From: Rattus norvegicus
Taxonomy: Eukaryota; Chordata; Mammalia; Rodentia; Muridae
DNA: 64,000 nt
Assembly (NCBI RefSeq): GCF_036323735.1
Contig: NC_086029.1
Span: forward strand, 54,651,357 to 54,715,356
Reading direction: 5' to 3'
Made by a program: the position numbers and the translations under genes. Numbering within the stretch: the stretch's first letter is position 1; every line of letters starts with the position of its first letter. Shown piece after piece: positions 22,801 to 31,829 of this stretch. The notes below the pieces were generated by a model. The model saw only the letters and a list, made by a program, of their open reading frames with translations. It did no database searches and was not told where the DNA came from.

Positions 22801-23683
22801 CAGCTTTCATTGTGTCCCATAAGTTTGAGTATGTTGTATCTTCATTTTCATTAAATTCTAAAAAGTTTTTAATTTCTTTCTTTATTTCTTCCTTGACCAG
22901 GTTATCATTGAGTAGAGCATTGTTCAATTTCCACGTATATGTGGGCATTCTTCCCTTATTGTTATTGAAGACCAGTTTTAGGCCGTGGTGGTCCGATAGC
23001 ACGCATGGGATTATTTCTATCTTTCTGTACCTGTTGAGGCCCGTTTTTTGACCAATTATATGGTCAATTTTGGAGAAAGTACCATGAGGAGCTGAGAAGA
23101 AGGTATATCCTTTTGCTTTAGGATAGAATGTTCTATAAATATCCGTTAAGTCCATTTGGCTCATGACTTCTCTTAGTCTGTCTACATCACTGTTTAATTT
23201 CTGTTTCCATGATCTGTCCATTGATGAGAGTGGGGTGTTGAAATCTCCCACTATTATTGTGTGAGGTGCAATGTGTGTTTTGAGCTTTAGTAAGGTTTCT
23301 TTTACATAAGTAGGTGCCCTTGTATTTGGGGCATAGATATTTAGGATTGAGAGTTCATCTTGGTTGATTTTTCCTTTGATGAATATGAAGTGTCCTTTCT
23401 TATCTTTTTTGATGACTTTTAGTTGGAAATTGATTTTATTTGATATTAGAATGGCTACTCCAGCTTGCTTCTTCTGACCATTTGCTTGGAAAGTTGTTTT
23501 CCAGCCTTTCACTCTGAGGTAGTGTCTGTCTTTGTCTCTGAGGTGTGTTTCCTGTAGGCAGCAGAATGCAGGGTCCTCGTTGCGTATCCAGTTTGTTAAT
23601 CTATGTCTTTTTATTGGGGAGTTGAGGCCATTGATATTGAGAGATATTAAGGAATAGTGATTATTGCTTCCCGTTGTATTCAT
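19856..23683 (-). CDS. ORF2: L1-B ORF2 protein (endonuclease and reverse transcriptase)
   Basis: 1275 residues from the MNTTGSNNH methionine, with no break. Same layout as L1-A: endonuclease at about 1-240 with QETHL, GDFN and SDHHG; RT with GTRQGCPLSP intact and FADDM at about 701-705; C-terminal knuckle CWRGCGERGSLLHCWWDC. The frame stays open for 11 more codons to an ATG at 23716 because one base present in L1-A between the two ATGs is missing. I prefer the inner start because it is shared by L1-A and L1-E. Of the L1 ORF2s in the window this best preserves the conserved residues I can check. Minus-strand neighbour of ORF1, 58 bp apart. Confidence 0.95.
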   Translation of the reverse strand: MNTTGSNNHYSLISLNINGLNSPIKRHRLTNWIRNEDPAFCCLQETHLRDKDRHYLRVKGWKTTFQANGQKKQAGVAILISNKINFQLKVIKKDKKGHFIFIKGKINQDELSILNIYAPNTRAPTYVKETLLKLKTHIAPHTIIVGDFNTPLSSMDRSWKQKLNSDVDRLREVMSQMDLTDIYRTFYPKAKGYTFFSAPHGTFSKIDHIIGQKTGLNRYRKIEIIPCVLSDHHGLKLVFNNNKGRMPTYTWKLNNALLNDNLVKEEIKKEIKNFLEFNENEDTTYSNLWDTMKAVLRGKLIALSACRKKQERAYVSSLTAHLKALEQKEANTPRRSRRQEIIKLRAEINQVETKRTIERINRTKSWFFEKINKIDKPLARLTRGHRECVQINKIRNEKGDITTDSEEIQKIIRSYYKNLYSTKFENLQEMDNFLDRYQVSKLNQEQINQLNNPITPKEIEAVIKGLPTKKSPGPDGFSAEFYQTFIEDLIPILSKLFHKIETDGALPNSFYEATITLIPKPHKDTTKKENFRPISLMNIDAKILNKILANRIQEHIKTIIHHDQVGFIPGMQGWFNIRKTINVIHYINKLKEQNHMIISLDAEKAFDKIQHPFMIKVLERIGIQGPYLNIVKAIYSKPVANIKLNGEKLEAIPLKSGTRQGCPLSPYLFNIVLEVLARAIRQQKEIKGIQIGKEEVKISLFADDMIVYLSDPKSSTRELLKLINNFSKVAGYKINSNKSVAFLYTKEKQAEKEIRETTPFIIDPNNIKYLGVTLTKQVKDLYNKNFKTLRKEIEEDLRRWKDLPCSWIGRINMVKMAILPKAIYRFNAIPIKIPIQFFKELDRTICKFIWNNKKPRIAKAILNNKRTSGGITIPELKQYYRAIVIKTAWYWYRDRQIDQWNRIEDPEMNPHTYGHLIFDKGAKTIQWKKDSIFSKWCWFNWRATCRRMQIDPCLSPCTKLKSKWIKDLHIKPDTLKLIEEKLGKHLEHMGTGKNFLNKTPMAYALRSRIDKWDLIKLQSFCKAKDTVVRTKRQPTDWEKIFTNPTTDRGLISKIYKELKKLDRRETNNPIKKWGSELNKEFTAEECRMAEKHLKKCSTSLVIREMQIKTTLRFHLTPVRLAKIKNSGDSRCWRGCGERGSLLHCWWDCRLVKPFWKSVWRFLRKLDIELPDDPAIPLLGIYPKDASTYKRDTCSTMFIAALFIIARSWKEPRCPSTEEWIQKMWYIYTMEYYSAITNNEFMKFVGKWLELENIILSELTQSQKDIHGMHSLISGY

Positions 23684-23741
23684 ATTTGATGTGAGGTTAT
23701 GTTTGTGTGCTTTCATTCTCTTTGTTTTGTTGCCAAGACGA

Positions 23742-24815
23742 TTAGTTTCTTGCTTCTTCTAGGGTATAGCTTGCCTCCTTATGTTGGGCTTTACCATTTA
23801 TTATCCTTTGTAGTGCTGGATTTGTAGAAAGATATTGTGTAAATTTGGTTTTGTCATGGAATATCTTGGTTTCTCCATCAATGTTAATTGAGAGTTTTGC
23901 TGGATACAGTAATCTGGGCTGGCATTTGTGTTCTCTTAGGGTCTGTATAACATCAGTCCAGGATCTTCTGGCCTTCATAGTTTCTGGTGAGAAGTCTGGT
24001 GTGATTCTGATAGGTCTCCCTTTATATGTTACTTGACCTTTTTCCCTTACTGCTTTTAATATTCTTTCTTTATTTTGTGCGTTTGGTGTTTTGACAATTA
24101 TGTGACGGGAGGTGTTTCTTTTCTGGTCCAATCTATTTGCAGTTCTGTAGGCTTCTTGTATGTCTATGGGTATCTCTTTTTTTAGGTTAGGGAAGTCTTC
24201 TTCTATGATTTTGTTGAAGATATTTACTGGTCCTTTGAGCTGGGAGTCTTCACTCTCTTCTATACCTATTATCCTTAGGTTTGATCTTCTCATTGAGTCC
24301 TGGATTTCCTGTATGTTTTGGACCAGTAGCTTTTTCCGCTTTACATTATCTTTGACAGTTGAGTCAATGATTTCTATGGAATCTTCTGCTCCTGAGATTC
24401 TCTCTTCCATCTCTTGTATTCTGTTGGTGAAGCTTGTATCTACAGCTCCTTGTCTCTTCTTTTGGTTTTCTATATCCAGGGTTGTTTCCATGTGTTCTTT
24501 CTTGATTGCTTCTATTTCCATTTTTAATTCCTTCAACTGTTTGATTGTGTTTTCCTGGAATTCTTTCAGGGATTTTTGCGATTCCTCTCTGTAGGCTTTT
24601 ACTTGTTTATTAATGTTTTCCTGTGCTTCCCTAAGTGTGTTCAGGTCTTTCCTGAAGTCCTCCAGCATCATGATCAAATATGATTTTGAAACTAGATCTT
24701 GCTTTTCTGGTGTGTTTGGATATTCCATGTTTGTTTTGGTGGGAGAATTGGGCTCCGATGATGGCATGTAGTCTTGGTTTCTGTTGCTTGGGTTCCTGCG
24801 CTTGCCTCTCGCCAT
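23742..24815 (-). CDS. ORF1: L1-B ORF1 protein (RNA-binding chaperone)
   Basis: 357 residues beginning MARGKRRNPSNR, the same length as in L1-A and colinear with it. The Lys/Glu-rich coiled-coil region (about 45-165) includes EDFRKDLNTLREAQENINKQ. The RRM-like part contains LRIIGIEES and RHIIVK, and the C-terminal domain contains ARRSWTDVIQTLREH. It differs from L1-A at scattered single residues only, so both copies come from one young subfamily. It lies 58 bp upstream of ORF2 on the same transcript. Confidence 0.95.
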   Translation of the reverse strand: MARGKRRNPSNRNQDYMPSSEPNSPTKTNMEYPNTPEKQDLVSKSYLIMMLEDFRKDLNTLREAQENINKQVKAYREESQKSLKEFQENTIKQLKELKMEIEAIKKEHMETTLDIENQKKRQGAVDTSFTNRIQEMEERISGAEDSIEIIDSTVKDNVKRKKLLVQNIQEIQDSMRRSNLRIIGIEESEDSQLKGPVNIFNKIIEEDFPNLKKEIPIDIQEAYRTANRLDQKRNTSRHIIVKTPNAQNKERILKAVREKGQVTYKGRPIRITPDFSPETMKARRSWTDVIQTLREHKCQPRLLYPAKLSINIDGETKIFHDKTKFTQYLSTNPALQRIINGKAQHKEASYTLEEARN

Positions 24816-25338
24816 CAGATTATCTCTAGTGTTACTTTGTTCTGCTATTTCTGACAGTGGCTAGACTGTCCTATAAGCCTGTGTGTCAGGAGTGCTGTAG
24901 ACCTGTTTTCCTCTCTTTCAGTCAGTTATGGGGACAGAGTGTTCTGCTTTCGGGCGTGTAGTTTTTCCTCTCTACAGGTCTTCAGCTGTTCCTGTGGGCC
25001 TGTGTCTTGAGTTCACCAGGCAGCTTTCTTGCAGCAGAAAATTTGGTCTTACCTGTGGTCCCGAGGCTCAGGTTTGCTCGTGGGGTGCTGTCCAGGGGCT
25101 CTCTGCAGCGGCAGCAACCAGGAAGACCTGTGCCGCCCCTTCCGGGAGCTTCAGTGCACCAGGGTTCCAGATGGTCTTTGGCTTTTTCCTCTGACGTCCG
25201 AGATGTGTGTGCAGGGAGCAGTCTCTTCTGGTTTCCCAGGCCTGTCTGCCTCTCTGAAGGTTTAGCTCTCCCTCCCACGGGATTTGGGTGCAGAGAACTG
25301 TTTATCCGGTCTGTTTCCTTCAGGGTCCGGCGGTGTCT
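24816..25338 (-). promoter_or_regulatory. L1-B 5' UTR / internal promoter
   Basis: About 520 bp, colinear with 9045-9567 of L1-A, including the splice-donor-like string (complement near 25040-25055). Similarity to L1-A stops within 'gagacaccgccgg', so a full extra promoter unit is missing. This could be 5' truncation or a shorter natural promoter. Plus-strand frames across it (25007-25540) are antisense. Confidence 0.75.
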
Positions 25339-25341
25339 GTC

Positions 25342-25352
25342 GAGTATTTCTT
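25342..25352 (+). repeat. Target-site duplication of L1-B, right copy
   Basis: 'gagtatttctt', matching 18793-18803. L1-C sequence runs on from here without an A-tail, showing that this is an internal point of L1-C. Confidence 0.82.
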
Positions 25353-26047
25353 ATATACATTTCGAGTGTTATTCCCTTTCCCGGTTTCCGGGCAAACATC
25401 TCCCTCCCCCCTCCCCTTCCATATGGATGTTCCCCTCCCAACTCTTCCCCCATTGCCGCCCTCCCCCCAACAGTCTAGTTCACTGGGGGTTCAGTCTTAG
25501 CAGGACCCAGGGCTTCCCCTTCCACTGGTGCTCTTACTAGGATATTCATTGCTATCTATGAGGTCAGAGTCCAGGGTCAGTCCATGTATAGTCTTTAGGT
25601 AGTGGCTTAGTCCCTGGAAGCTCTGGTTGCTTGGCATTGTTGTACATATGGGGTCTTGAGCCCCTTCAAGCTCTTCCAGTTCTTTCTCTGATTCCTTCAA
25701 CGGGGGTCCTATTCTCAGTTCAGTGGTTTGCTGCTGGCATTCGCCTCTGTATTTGCTGTATTCTGGCTGTGTCTCTCAGGAGCGATCTACATCCGGCTCC
25801 TGTCAGTCTGCACTTCTTTGCTTCATCCATCTTGTCTAATTGGGTGGCTGTATATGTATGTATGGGCCACATGTGGGGCAGGCTCTGAATGGGTGTTCCT
25901 TCAGTCTCTGTTTTAATCTTTGCCTCTCTATTCCCTGCCAAGGGTATTCTTTTTCCCCTTTTAAAGAAGGAGTGAAGCATTCACATTTTGATCATCCATC
26001 TTGAGTTTCATGTGTTCTAGGCATCTAGGGTAATTCAAGCATTTGGA

Positions 26048-26995
26048 CTAATAGCCACTTATCAATGAGTGCATACCATGTATGTCTTTCTGTGATTGGG
26101 TTAGCTCACTCAGGATGATATTTTCCAGTTCCAACCATTTGCCTACGAATTTCATAAAATCGTTGTTTTTGATAGCTGAGTAATATTCCATTGTGTAGAT
26201 GTACCACATTTTCTGTATCCATTCCTCTGTTGAAGGGCATCTGGGTTCTTTCCAGCTTCTGGCTATTATAAATAAGGCTGCAATGAACATAGTGGAGCAC
26301 GTGTCTTTTTTATATGTTGGGGCATCTTTTGGGTATATGCCCAAGAGAGGTATAGCTGGATCCTCAGGCAGTTCAATGTCCAATTTTCTGAGGATCCTCC
26401 AGACTGATTTCCAGAATGGTTGTACCAGTCTGCAATCCCACCAACAATGGAGGAGTGTTCCTCTTTCTCCGCACCCTCGCCAGCATCTGCCGTCACCTGA
26501 GTTTTTGATCTTAGCCATTCTCACTGGTGTGAGGTGAAATCTCAGGGTTGTTTTGATTTGCATTTCCCTTATGACTAAAGATGTTGAACATTTCTTTAGG
26601 TGTTTCTCAGCCATTCGGCATTCCTCAGCTGTGAATTCTTTGTTTAGCTCTGAACCCCATTTTTTAATAGGGTTATTTGTCTCCCTGTGGTCTAACTTCT
26701 TGAGTTCTTTGTATATTTTGAATATAAGGCCTCTATCTGTTGTAGGATTGGTAAAGATCTTTTCCCAATCTGTTGGTTGCCGTTTTGTCCTAACCACCGT
26801 GTCCTTTGCCTTACAGAAGCTTTGCAGTTTTATGAGATCCCATTTGTCGATTCTTGATCTTAGAGCATAAGCCATTGGTGTTTTGTTCAGGAAATTTTTT
26901 CCAGTGCCCATGTGTTCCAGATGCTTCCCTAGTTTTTCTTCTATTAGTTTGAGTGTGTCTGGTTTGATGTGGAGGTCCTTGATCCACTTGGACTT
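26048..26995 (-). pseudogene. L1-C ORF2 C-terminal fragment
   Basis: An open frame covering about the last 315 codons of ORF2, including the Cys knuckle CWRGCGERGTLLHCWWDC and the normal C-terminus HSLISGY. The endonuclease and reverse transcriptase are absent through 5' truncation, so no active enzyme is possible although the frame is unbroken. Confidence 0.9.
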
Positions 26996-27007
26996 CTTCT
27001 TTTATTT
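26994..27007 (+). repeat. Target-site duplication of L1-C, right copy
   Basis: 'ttcttcttttattt', paired with 18762-18775. It marks the outer right end of the nested L1-B/L1-C block. Confidence 0.75.
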
Positions 27008-27891
27008 TTAATTCCCTTACAAATTGTTTTTGTTTTACCTTATTGTACTTTATTTTACTATTATATTATTTTTTGGTTTTTAATGAGAGACAGAAATTAT
27101 GTGGATCTGGAATGGGATGTGAGGTGGGGAACAACTGAGAGGACTGGGATTAGGTGGTATCATAATCAGAATGTAGCATATGAAAAAAAATCTACTTTCA
27201 ATATAATAATAACATTTAAAAAACTGCAAAGAAAATAAAAATAGGAAGCTTACTATTAACTTAATTCTCTGATATTTTATAAACAGAACGCACTATGGAA
27301 CTAGTTATTGATAGCTTGGTGATTAGCTCACAATGCCAAGAATAGCATTCACTTCACCCTCTTGGGGAATCTCTGGGAATCATTAAGGGAATTTGGAAGT
27401 GTTTAAAGAGTCATTTTGAAATAAAAATAAGAAATGTTGTCTCGTTATAGTATAGAGTTTCCACACAATAATACTTCTTCTTTCTATACTTTTTGTCTTT
27501 CTTCATGAAAAATGTCAGTGTTCCAGTTTTCTACTGTTTTAAAGGATTTAGGTGAGAATGAAAAGCTTGGTATGATTCTGTTTCAGCTTTGCAATATGTT
27601 TGCAGATTACAACGCATATAAACAAGCACTTAAACTACTAAGTAATCCTAAAGAAAATAAAAATATTTATTAATATCAGCAATTACCCACATGAACAGAA
27701 TGATACACATTCATTGTTTATGAAGGTAAGAAATTTGTCAGAAGGTTTAAATGTAAAGTTCCTGTAATATAGAACAAATGAACGATTAGAACACTTCAAC
27801 ATGTTCGAATTTAATGCAAGTTTTTCCTAGCTGAAATACAATCTGATGCCCAAATATTACATATTTTATTTTTAGAATGAGAAAATCTGGC

Positions 27892-27895
<4 letters not shown>

Positions 27896-27942
<47 letters not shown>

Positions 27943-27946
27943 TGTG
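27896..27946 (+). repeat. (TG)n microsatellite
   Basis: About 25 TG units with one TATG interruption near 27935. Likely length-polymorphic. Confidence 0.95.
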
Positions 27947-28499
27947 CAAGAAACATTCTTTAATTTCATGAACAATGAGATTATAAGTGATGAATGTGAT
28001 GACAATAAGATCCTTATACCTCTCATGTAGCACAGACTCTTAAATTTATGAAGAGGAAACATTACAAAACAGTATTTATTGCATTATGAATATCCTTCTA
28101 ATTGGGATATTCTTATTTTGGTTGTTGGAAAATAAAAGAAGTAATAATAACATTATGGGTTTGTTTATATGATGATATTTTTCAGACTATTTTACAGTTA
28201 AAGATTTTGAAATTCATTCATTCTTCTTGAATTTTCAATAAAAATAAACTGACATCTCAATATTGGTTACTTATGGTGATTTTTAACTTTTAGAAAAGTA
28301 GCATCTACTTATATTTTAAAATTGCATAAGGTCTGTTTTTATATTATTATCTCACGGTAAAATATTTTATGTTCCTTAAACTTCAGTAATATGATTCTAT
28401 AAATAGGGAAGTTAGCACATGTAGAAATAATATAGTAATGTATATCCATACCTCCAAGAATATTTTTTCGGTTTCAAAAATATTAATCAAACCATAGCA

Positions 28500-28620
28500 C
28501 ATATTTGCAAACCCAGCCTTAAGGTGACAGAAGCAGGAGGATCACTATGTGTTCAAGACTAATCTACAAACAAATTTTAGGCCACCAAAGAAAGACCTTA
28601 TATCAAGAAGGTAAAAAAAA
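28500..28620 (+). repeat. Ancient B1-like SINE relic
   Basis: 'cagaagcaggaggatcacta', 'gtgttcaagac' and 'aaagaccttatatcaagaag' plus an A-tail follow the B1 order with heavy divergence. Confidence 0.6.
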
Positions 28621-29248
28621 ATTAAGAAAATCCTGAGGTCCTTCAGATACTATTGGTTGTGAATAAACCCTTGATTTCATGGAAATAGTAAAATTTGCCT
28701 TCATAATGGTGACAAAACATACAGGAACAAATAGAATATTACAATATCGAAATAACAGAAAAATCTCTTTAAAAGTGGTACAGCATTTGAATTCTGAACG
28801 TATACTATACAAGAGAATAATTATAACCTCATCACACTGAAAATAATCTTCCTTAAATTATCCATATTGAGTGAATTATTTTGAAGACATACTGTGTATT
28901 TAAAGAAGATATTAAGGACTAAACATATTGTATATAGTAATATATCGCTAAATACACACACACACACATATATGTGTTTTTTGTATACTATATACTATAT
29001 ATCGTATATATAGTATATAAACAAAGAAAAAGAGGTTGTGGATCTGAGAGAGAGCAAGGAAAGATACATAGGAGATTTTGAAGGAGGGAAAATTATGTAA
29101 TTACATTTTTATTAAACTAATGAATTTGAAAAGTAGACAAATAAGGATAAAAATGGATAAACAGTAATGAAATGAAATCTCCCCTTAGGAACTCATCAGC
29201 AGCACAAGCCATGACAATTGAACCCTTTCTCTGTGACTGTTCCTTCCT

Positions 29249-29264
29249 TGCCCTTTCATTCTAG
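29249..29264 (+). other. Splice acceptor before OR gene 2
   Basis: Pyrimidine tract 'ttgccctttcattctag' ends at 29264, 17 bases before the ATG at 29282. Conserved in position with the other three receptors. Confidence 0.7.
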
Positions 29265-29281
29265 GATTGTTTGGGATCGAC

Positions 29282-30202
29282 ATGACAGGAGAAAACCAGA
29301 CTGTGGTGGCAGAATTTGTTCTCATGGGACTCACTGAGAGTCCCGAGCTACAGATTCCACTCTTCCTGATTTTCTTCATCATCTACCTCATCACCATGGT
29401 GGGCAACCTTGGCCTGATCGCTCTCATCTGGAAGGACCCTCACCTCCATACTCCCATGTACTTACTTCTGGGAAGCTTAGCTTTTGCAGATGCATGTGCT
29501 TCATCCTCTGTGACTCCCAAGATGCTTGTCAATATTTTATCTAAGGATCACAAAATATTGTTGGTTGAGTGCTTCACCCAGTTTTATTTCTTTGGTTCCA
29601 GTGCAACGACAGAATGCTTCCTACTGTCAGTGATGGCCTATGACCGCTATGTGGCCATATGCAACCCTTTGCTTTATCCAGTGATGATGTCCAATAGCCT
29701 CTGTATGCATTTTATACATGTTTCTTATACTGTAGGGTTTCTACACTCAGCAATTCATGTGGGTTTGTTAGTGAGATTACATTTTTGCAAATCCAACATC
29801 ATAGACTATTTCTACTGTGAAATTTTGCAATTATTCAAAATTTCCTGCACCGATGCTTCAGTCAATGTCCTTCTGGTTTTAATATTTTCAGCTTTCATAC
29901 AAGGTTTTACGTTTATGACTATTATCGTCTCCTACTTCTCTGTCCTTTTTGCCATCCTGAAAACAAAGTCTGAGAAAGGCAGAAGCAAGGCTTTTTCCAC
30001 CTGCAGTGCCCACCTGCTCTCTGTGTCTTTGTTCTATGGCACACTTTTCCTTATGTACGTGCGTCCCGGGTCTGGATCAGGTGAACATAAGGACAGGATG
30101 TATTCTTTATTTTACACAATAATTATTCCCTTTCTAAATCCTTTTATCTACAGCCTGAGGAACAAAGAGGTAACAGCTGCCCTGAGAAGAAAAATGAAAT
30201 AA
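29282..30202 (+). CDS. Olfactory receptor, OR5AC-like (OR gene 2)
   Basis: 306 residues, gap-free alignment with OR gene 1 and most similar to it. Asn5 glycosylation site (NQT), GN in TM1 (41-42), LHTPMY (55-60), MAYDRYVAIC (118-127), KAFSTCSAHL in TM6 (236-245) and PFLNPFIYS in TM7 are all intact, as are cysteines 97, 169, 179 and 189. The frame runs five codons upstream to a TTG, but ATG 29282 follows the acceptor at the usual distance and gives the MTGENQT start. Predicted to be a working class II odorant receptor at the ciliary membrane coupling to G-olf. The OR5AC assignment rests on YCEILQLFKISC and general resemblance; the ligand is unknown. Confidence 0.93.
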   Translation: MTGENQTVVAEFVLMGLTESPELQIPLFLIFFIIYLITMVGNLGLIALIWKDPHLHTPMYLLLGSLAFADACASSSVTPKMLVNILSKDHKILLVECFTQFYFFGSSATTECFLLSVMAYDRYVAICNPLLYPVMMSNSLCMHFIHVSYTVGFLHSAIHVGLLVRLHFCKSNIIDYFYCEILQLFKISCTDASVNVLLVLIFSAFIQGFTFMTIIVSYFSVLFAILKTKSEKGRSKAFSTCSAHLLSVSLFYGTLFLMYVRPGSGSGEHKDRMYSLFYTIIIPFLNPFIYSLRNKEVTAALRRKMK

Positions 30203-31829
30203 ATAGTTTCCAGATAATTTTCAGGCCATTTCTTCCTTCTTAAAGAGGGGTGGGCAATCTTTAGAATTTTGGATTGGAATCTGTTATTCCAGGTTACCAG
30301 ATGATCATGAGCTCCCTTTGAAGGCAGTGAGCCTCTCATCATGTTTCCTAGTGAGATTTGGCAATGTAACCCTGAGTTACTGCATCCAGAAACACTAATG
30401 CTTCTTTGCATTTGGGCATCTGGCTCCTACAGACTAAATGTCTCCTAGGAAATTCCATTTTTTATGAGGAGTAATTGGAAATACTACTTACAAATAGTGA
30501 GAAATGATTAATAAAAATGCTCCCAATTGAGGCATGAATACAAAGTTATTTTCGAATGACCCTAGCCCAGAATGTTAATGTACCTTTTTTAGTTTTTCGA
30601 TGTTTGTAGAATAATAATTATAAATCTGAATCTCTGTCTTTTGGTACAATATATTCTGAAGAAATGTAGAATATAAGGACAAGTATTGGGAGAATTTAAA
30701 ACAATATTGGAGTGTCTTAGAAAGATAAATGTAATCTGGAATGAATGTAAAGGGTAGAGTATTAAAATAAATTATTACATATGCTTATAACTCAACATAT
30801 ATTTATGTTAATATTATACATAGTGATGTATTCAAGAACTTATTTTGCTATAGTAAGATAGACTTCAGAAATCAGTCTTTCTGGTTGCCTTTGCTACTGA
30901 TAAAAATATTGACCGGAAGGTAAGGGGAGAAGTAACATATATGAGCTATAGGAATTTCCTAGGCTGATATGTGTCAGTGAATTTTTTCTCTTAACTAGTG
31001 GTAGCAAGAGAGCAAACACCAAGAAATTACTGGTTAATAATGAAAAATATTGGGCTGGCTAGTGAAATCACCTGGGTGCTAGTCATTGTACTTCTTGAAG
31101 AGTTAATATGATAGCATACAGGTGGCTACAGCTGAGACAACTACAGAACACATCCAGCTTATAGTCAACAATATGACAGTCATTGTTTCAAACATTTATT
31201 TGAAAAATACCTAAGAGCTAATTACTAACTCAAATAAAAGCTGCCATTAAATGTTTATGTTGCTGGGCTTACACTTGTTTGAGCAGATGAAATACCAGGA
31301 ACTATAATAGACTCTTAAACTTACCATGTTTATTGGGATGTGGAAAATTATATCTGTAGTAGAAAGTGTTTTCAGATATTATATTGGAAAATGAACAAGA
31401 CTGGAGAGAGAGAGAGAGAATATTCTATGAAGAGTGGTGAGATGTGACTTGCTGCTGTTTATTTTGAAAGCTCTTTTACAGGTTTATTTATATGTAAAGT
31501 CTGTATTAAAGAAGAAAAGTATACAATAGACAATCGAATATAAATTATCTATTAACTAATGTAAATAGGAAAAGATTACTATCTCAGTGTTATTAAAACG
31601 TTCCTATTGAATCGAATATATGCTTATGAAGGTAAATATTGCTTTTAAAAAAGACATAATATCATATTGCCTAGTATAGCCATGAAAGACATAAAAACAA
31701 GCACACATGGATACTTTTTATGTGATGCATTATTGTGATCCTGCTCCTTCATTGGACCAGGAGGGAAATAAAATCTAGAGTGTAAAACACAAACAAACAA
31801 ATAATTTTTTAAAACCTGCAAGTGATAAA
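30203..31829. other. Flank after OR gene 2, no gene
   Basis: AT-rich intergenic sequence, with a short (GA)n run at about 31405-31419. Nothing else recognised. Confidence 0.5.

Larger units (their letters stand above)
18804..25341 (-). mobile_element. L1-B: near full-length L1, both ORFs open, with 3'-transduced tail
   Basis: On the minus strand: 5' UTR (25338-24816), ORF1 (24815-23742), ORF2 (23683-19856), a 3' UTR ending at 19147, a 14-base A-tail (19146-19133), then about 320 bp of unrelated sequence (19132-18813) and a second A-tail (18812-18804). The flanks carry an 11-bp duplication 'gagtatttctt' that belongs to the 3' end of L1-C. This arrangement is that of an L1 transcript that read through its own poly-A signal and was polyadenylated downstream. 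The 5' UTR is about half the length of that of L1-A, starting within one promoter unit; a few unmatched bases lie at the junction (25339-25341). Confidence 0.9.
25342..26995 (-). mobile_element. L1-C: 5'-truncated L1, host of the L1-B insertion
   Basis: On the minus strand this carries ORF2 from about codon 961 to the stop at 26048, then the 3' UTR to 25353. Its last 3' bases and A-tail lie at 18776-18803, on the other side of L1-B. The 5' break falls after 'ggactt' at 26995, where L1-A would continue to 'aagctttgtac'. The whole was inserted with the 12-14 bp duplication at 18762-18775 and 26994-27007. Confidence 0.88.
27008..29264. other. Non-coding 5' flank of OR gene 2
   Basis: AT-rich. 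Contains a (TG)n microsatellite at 27896-27946, a weak B1-like relic at about 28500-28612 and an AT-rich near-palindrome at about 28975-29017. No gene is supported. Confidence 0.5.

Noticed and set aside
18776..26995. Reading the block as a tandem pair of L1s or a recombination product
   Set aside because: The paired target duplications at 18762/26994 and 18793/25342 are explained more simply by one L1 inserting into another.
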